Notes under the pieces: model-generated | Database searches by the model: none | What the model saw: only the letters and a program-made list of their open reading frames with translations | What the model was told of the DNA's origin: nothing | Origin: Clostridiales bacterium | Lineage (GTDB): Bacteria; Bacillota_A; Clostridia; Christensenellales; Christensenellaceae | DNA: 8,778 bases | Assembly: GCA_003149735.1 (NCBI GenBank) | Contig: QANA01000085.1 | Span: 1 to 8,778, forward strand | Reading direction: 5' to 3' | Shown: positions 6,008 through 8,778 of the stretch, piece after piece | Position numbering within the stretch: position 1 is the first letter of the stretch | How the letters are laid out: each line of letters starts with the position of its first letter | Made by a program: the position numbers and the translations under genes

Positions 6008-7024
6008 CTATAATAACGCCCAGCCTTGAGGCACAAACAATTCCTGAAATTTCATAACCGCAAAGCGATCCGTCATTCCAGCAATATAATCCGCGACACA
6101 AACAGCTAATCCATCCTGCTCTATATTTTTACGTTCTGCCTCCGGCAGTTGCTCAGGATGCTTTCCATAAAACTCCATCAGAAGAAAAATAACACCTTTA
6201 ACTTTTTTTTCTTCTTCTTTCGCCGCACTGCCTACATACACTTCAGAAAACATATATTCCCTCAGCCGGTTGGTCGCCCAATTTACTTCTTCACTCATCT
6301 GTAGGACAGGCTGATTCAAGCTATGCATGACAATATCACTAATCATGGTATTAATTCGTTCACTATGCCTGCGCCCCAATATTTCTATGCATTCTTTTGG
6401 TAAATCATCCACAGTAATAATGCCTGCCCGCAATGCATCATCGATATCATGGTTCAAATAAGCAATGCGGTCGGCATAGTTAACAGCCATACCCTCTAAA
6501 GTAACCGGTGTTGTGCTTTTTTTATGGTTTAAAATCGCATCCCGCACCTCAAATGTCAGGTTCAATCCGCGTCCATTTTCCAATTTATCCACCACGCGCA
6601 GGCTCTGTTCATTATGAAGGAATTGTGCGTTAATTCCATTCTCACGATAAAATTGCGTAATTGCCGCTTCTCCTGCATGACCAAACGGTGTATGGCCCAA
6701 ATCATGCCCTAATGCCGCAGCCTCTGTAAGATCCTCATTCAATGCCAGACAGCGCGCTATCGTACGGGAAATCTGCGCCACCTCCAGTGTATGTGTAAGC
6801 CGTGTACGATAATGGCTGCCTTTCGGATTGATAAACACCTGAGTTTTATCCTTCAACCGGCGAAAAGCTTTGGAATGAATAATACGATCCCGATCTCGCA
6901 TATATTCTGTTCGCATATCACTTTCAGAAATAGGTACCATGCGCCCACGCGTCTGTTCGCAAAGCATTGCATAGGGAGAAAGCATTTCCCGCTCTCTCTG
7001 ATAAATGATTTCTCTCAGCAGCAT
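6008..7024 (-). CDS. dgt: HD-domain deoxynucleoside triphosphate triphosphohydrolase (dGTPase-like)
   Basis: Members of this family cleave dNTPs to the deoxynucleoside and triphosphate, lowering or balancing the dNTP pool. At 338 residues it matches the short dGTPase-like subfamily rather than E. coli Dgt (about 505). Features are SPYAMLCEQTRGR near 16-28, RDRDRIIHSKAFRRLKDKTQV at about 43-63, metal ligands H78 (RLTHTLEV), H107-D108 (LGHDLGHTPFGH) and D185 (NYADRIAYLNHDIDDA). Substrate preference (dGTP or broad) cannot be read from sequence. The ATG at 7024 has AGGAG at 7033-7037 with an 8-nt spacer. It is the first gene after the rny terminator and leads directly into dnaG and rpoD, so dNTP control, primer synthesis and sigma factor probably share one message. 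The upstream gap is A-T rich without a clear promoter. Confidence 0.94.
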   Translation of the reverse strand: MLLREIIYQREREMLSPYAMLCEQTRGRMVPISESDMRTEYMRDRDRIIHSKAFRRLKDKTQVFINPKGSHYRTRLTHTLEVAQISRTIARCLALNEDLTEAAALGHDLGHTPFGHAGEAAITQFYRENGINAQFLHNEQSLRVVDKLENGRGLNLTFEVRDAILNHKKSTTPVTLEGMAVNYADRIAYLNHDIDDALRAGIITVDDLPKECIEILGRRHSERINTMISDIVMHSLNQPVLQMSEEVNWATNRLREYMFSEVYVGSAAKEEEKKVKGVIFLLMEFYGKHPEQLPEAERKNIEQDGLAVCVADYIAGMTDRFAVMKFQELFVPQGWALL

Positions 7025-7089
7025 TTTTCCATCTCCTCTTTATTCCCTATTAAATATTTGACATTTTTATCAAAAATCCTTTTTTATAG

Positions 7090-7123
7090 AAAAAAACCGA
7101 TGCAATTTTGCACCGGTTTTTTT
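7090..7123 (-). terminator. Intrinsic terminator of rny
   Basis: On the minus strand, CCGGTGCA (7109-7116) pairs with TGCATCGG (7097-7104) across a 4-nt loop, extended by A-T pairs, and is followed by seven T. One pair (positions 7100 and 7113) is G-U in the minus-strand RNA but an A-C mismatch in the plus-strand RNA, so the hairpin favours termination of rny, whose stop codon lies 18 nt upstream of the repeat. Confidence 0.88.
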
Positions 7124-7140
7124 ACAAATCATTCAAAAAT

Positions 7141-8685
7141 TTATTTTGCGTAGTCCACTACGCGCGTCTCTCTAATCACACTGACCTTAATCTGACCGGG
7201 ATAGTCGAGATCCTTCTCAATTTTCTTCACGATGTCTCTCGCCATAAGCACAGTTCCGACTTCATCCACATCTTCAGGTTTTACAATAATGCGTACTTCT
7301 CTGCCGGCCTGTATCGCATAAGACTTTTCAACACCTTTAAAGGAATTTGCTATTTCTTCCAAAGCTTCCAGACGTTTTACATAATTATCAAGAGATTCTC
7401 TTCTTGCACCGGGCCGCGCCGCAGATACAGCATCTGCCGCCTGCACCAAAACCGCCTCAATCGTCTGTGCTTCCACATCACCGTGGTGTGCAGCTATTGC
7501 ATTGACTACATCGGGGTTTTCTTTATATTTTGTGGCAAGTTCTGCGCCAAGCTGTGTATGAGAGCCTTCCATCTCATGATCTACTGCCTTACCGATATCA
7601 TGCAGTAAACCTGCCCTCTTTGCCAACCTGGCATTTGCACCGATTTCGTCCGCCATGATACTTGCCAAATGTGCCACTTCCAAAGAATGTTTCAGCACGT
7701 TCTGGCCATAACTGGTACGATAGCGCAATCTTCCCAACAATTTTACCAATTCAGGATGCAACGAGTGGATTCCAACATCAAATACTGCTGCCTCGCCAGC
7801 TTCGCGTATCTGCTGATCCACTTCTTTTTTGGCCTTATTGACCATTTCCTCGATTCTTGCAGGATGAATTCTCCCGTCAATAATCAACTTTTCCAGGGCA
7901 ATCCGTGCGATTTCTCTGCGCACAGGATCAAAACCGGAAAGAATCACTGCTTCCGGTGTATCATCAATAATCAGATCGATACCGGTTGCTGTTTCAAGAG
8001 CACGAATATTTCTGCCTTCTCTGCCAATAATTCTGCCCTTCATCTCATCATTAGGCAATGCTACAACCGAAATTGTCGCCTCTGCCACATGATCCGCGGC
8101 GCAACGCTGAATTGCCAGAGAAAGAATCTGTCTTGCCTTTTTTTCAGCTTCGTCCTTTGCCGTTGTCTCAATATCACGCAGCATCACCGCCATATCTCGG
8201 CGTGCCTCCTGCTCTACCTTTTCCAACAGCAAATCCTTAGCTTGCTCAGTGGAAAGCTCTGCAATCTTTTCCAGCTCCTGCACTTCTTTTTCCTGCAGTC
8301 GCTTAATCTCTTCTTTTGCAGCTGAGATCTCTTTCAATCTTGCATCAAGCTTTTCGTTTTTTCTATCTGCCTGTTCGTTTTTCTTATCCAGTGCTTCCTC
8401 TCTTGCAAGAAGCCTTTTTTCTATTCTGGATTGCTCATTTCGTCTGTCTTTGGATTCTTTATCAAATTCACTTCTGAGTTTATGGACCTCTTCTTTAGCT
8501 TCCAGGACTGTCTCTTTACGAATCGCTTCTGCTTTCTTCTGAGCATCTTCGATTAGCCTGACAACCGTTTCTTCAGCCCGGCCTATCTTCTTTTCCGCGA
8601 TGTTTTTCCTGTACAGATAACCAACGCCGCTGCCCAGCCCTAAACAAACAACGCCTGCAAGGATAGCCCATATTGCTGCGTCCAT
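7141..8685 (-). CDS. rny: Ribonuclease Y (membrane-anchored endoribonuclease)
   Basis: RNase Y starts mRNA decay and processing in many Firmicutes from a site on the inner face of the membrane. The 514-residue protein has an N-terminal membrane anchor (about 5-24) followed by YRK, a long charged coiled coil (about 30-190), a KH RNA-binding domain (about 205-270, with [10 protein letters not shown] at 217-226), and an HD domain with H333 (LKHSLEV), H362-D363 ([13 protein letters not shown]) and AHHGD at 399-403. The length fits the family (about 520 in B. subtilis). An in-frame TAG sits directly before the ATG at 8685, so no earlier start is possible. The strong AGGAGG (8699-8704) is unusually far away at 13 nt, and a weaker GGAG (8691-8694) is 5 nt away. 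The gene ends at its own terminator, so it is separate from the dNTPase operon. Confidence 0.98.
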   Translation of the reverse strand: MDAAIWAILAGVVCLGLGSGVGYLYRKNIAEKKIGRAEETVVRLIEDAQKKAEAIRKETVLEAKEEVHKLRSEFDKESKDRRNEQSRIEKRLLAREEALDKKNEQADRKNEKLDARLKEISAAKEEIKRLQEKEVQELEKIAELSTEQAKDLLLEKVEQEARRDMAVMLRDIETTAKDEAEKKARQILSLAIQRCAADHVAEATISVVALPNDEMKGRIIGREGRNIRALETATGIDLIIDDTPEAVILSGFDPVRREIARIALEKLIIDGRIHPARIEEMVNKAKKEVDQQIREAGEAAVFDVGIHSLHPELVKLLGRLRYRTSYGQNVLKHSLEVAHLASIMADEIGANARLAKRAGLLHDIGKAVDHEMEGSHTQLGAELATKYKENPDVVNAIAAHHGDVEAQTIEAVLVQAADAVSAARPGARRESLDNYVKRLEALEEIANSFKGVEKSYAIQAGREVRIIVKPEDVDEVGTVLMARDIVKKIEKDLDYPGQIKVSVIRETRVVDYAK

Positions 8686-8778
8686 CTAAACTCCAGCACC
8701 TCCTTTTCATCCATTTCGATGATTGTTATATCCACACTTCCAAATCTGAAATATCAGTTAATTTGTTAATGCTTTATT
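8686..8778 (-). promoter_or_regulatory. Upstream region of rny, promoter not firmly identified
   Basis: The 93 nt before rny hold the Shine-Dalgarno AAGGAGGTG (8697-8705) and an A-T-rich stretch. TATAAC on the minus strand (8725-8730) could be a -10 box, but no good -35 lies 16-18 nt upstream. A short CTGA-N4-TCAG repeat (8746-8757) is seen. No gene end or terminator is visible before the window edge. Confidence 0.3.

Noticed and set aside
7058..7089. Plus-strand TTGACA (7058-7063) with an A-T-rich -10-like stretch, a possible antisense promoter into rny
   Set aside because: The -10 candidates are poor at 17 nt (TTTATA only at 19 nt), and the TTGACA is part of an inverted repeat. The evidence is too weak to call.
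7669..8325. 218-codon plus-strand open frame opposite rny
   Set aside because: It mirrors codon structure of the rny coiled coil and KH/HD region, is rich in Phe, Cys, Gln and His as expected for antisense of Glu/Lys/Ala-rich sequence, and has no recognisable domain.
1..8778. Search for CRISPR repeats, transposase genes, tRNA genes, phage attachment sites, toxin-antitoxin or defence genes
   Set aside because: None was seen. All supported genes are core functions and the intergenic gaps are short.

Overview
The window is a core, housekeeping segment of a low-to-moderate-GC Gram-positive-lineage bacterium (Bacillota/Firmicutes). Three things support this: RNase Y is present, primase and the major sigma factor are followed by trmK and a Nif3-family gene (an order familiar from Firmicutes), and strong AGGAGG-type Shine-Dalgarno sites occur throughout. 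The RNase P RNA has the type A layout (P6 pairing to a P16/P17 arm), which fits Clostridia or Negativicutes better than Bacilli. I cannot name the genus. No mobile element, CRISPR array, tRNA or phage gene is visible, and every supported gene lies on the minus strand.

Reading in the direction of transcription (from high to low coordinates): rny (RNase Y, 8685-7141) ends at a strong intrinsic terminator. After a 116-nt gap comes a tight cluster: an HD-domain dNTP triphosphohydrolase (7024-6008), dnaG primase (5995-4238) and rpoD, the primary sigma factor (about 4232-3102). Spacing between these genes is only 5-12 nt. This is a variant of the macromolecular-synthesis operon, with a dNTPase where other bacteria carry rpsU. 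A perfect 14-bp inverted repeat follows the tandem stop codons of rpoD. Then come trmK (tRNA m1A22 methyltransferase, 3038-2358), a Nif3-like metal protein (2361-1546, overlapping trmK by 4 nt) and a coiled-coil zinc-ribbon protein (about 1486-761).

Immediately after the zinc-ribbon stop codon lies rnpB, the RNase P RNA (about 757-417). I could assign helices P1, P2, P4, P6, P15, P16, P17 and P18 by hand. It ends in an intrinsic terminator (405-371). A near-consensus sigma-A promoter (351-323) then drives tig (trigger factor), of which only the first 78 codons fall inside the window.

Together the genes cover mRNA turnover (RNase Y), nucleotide-pool control and replication priming (dNTPase, DnaG), transcription initiation (RpoD), tRNA modification and 5' maturation (TrmK, RnpB) and nascent-chain folding (Tig). 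I do not see a previously undescribed system here. The points most worth a second look are details: an altered tRNA-CCA-binding motif in the RNase P RNA, rnpB starting right at the end of an upstream gene, the rpoD-trmK hairpin, and several start codons that the Shine-Dalgarno position moves away from the longest open frame.
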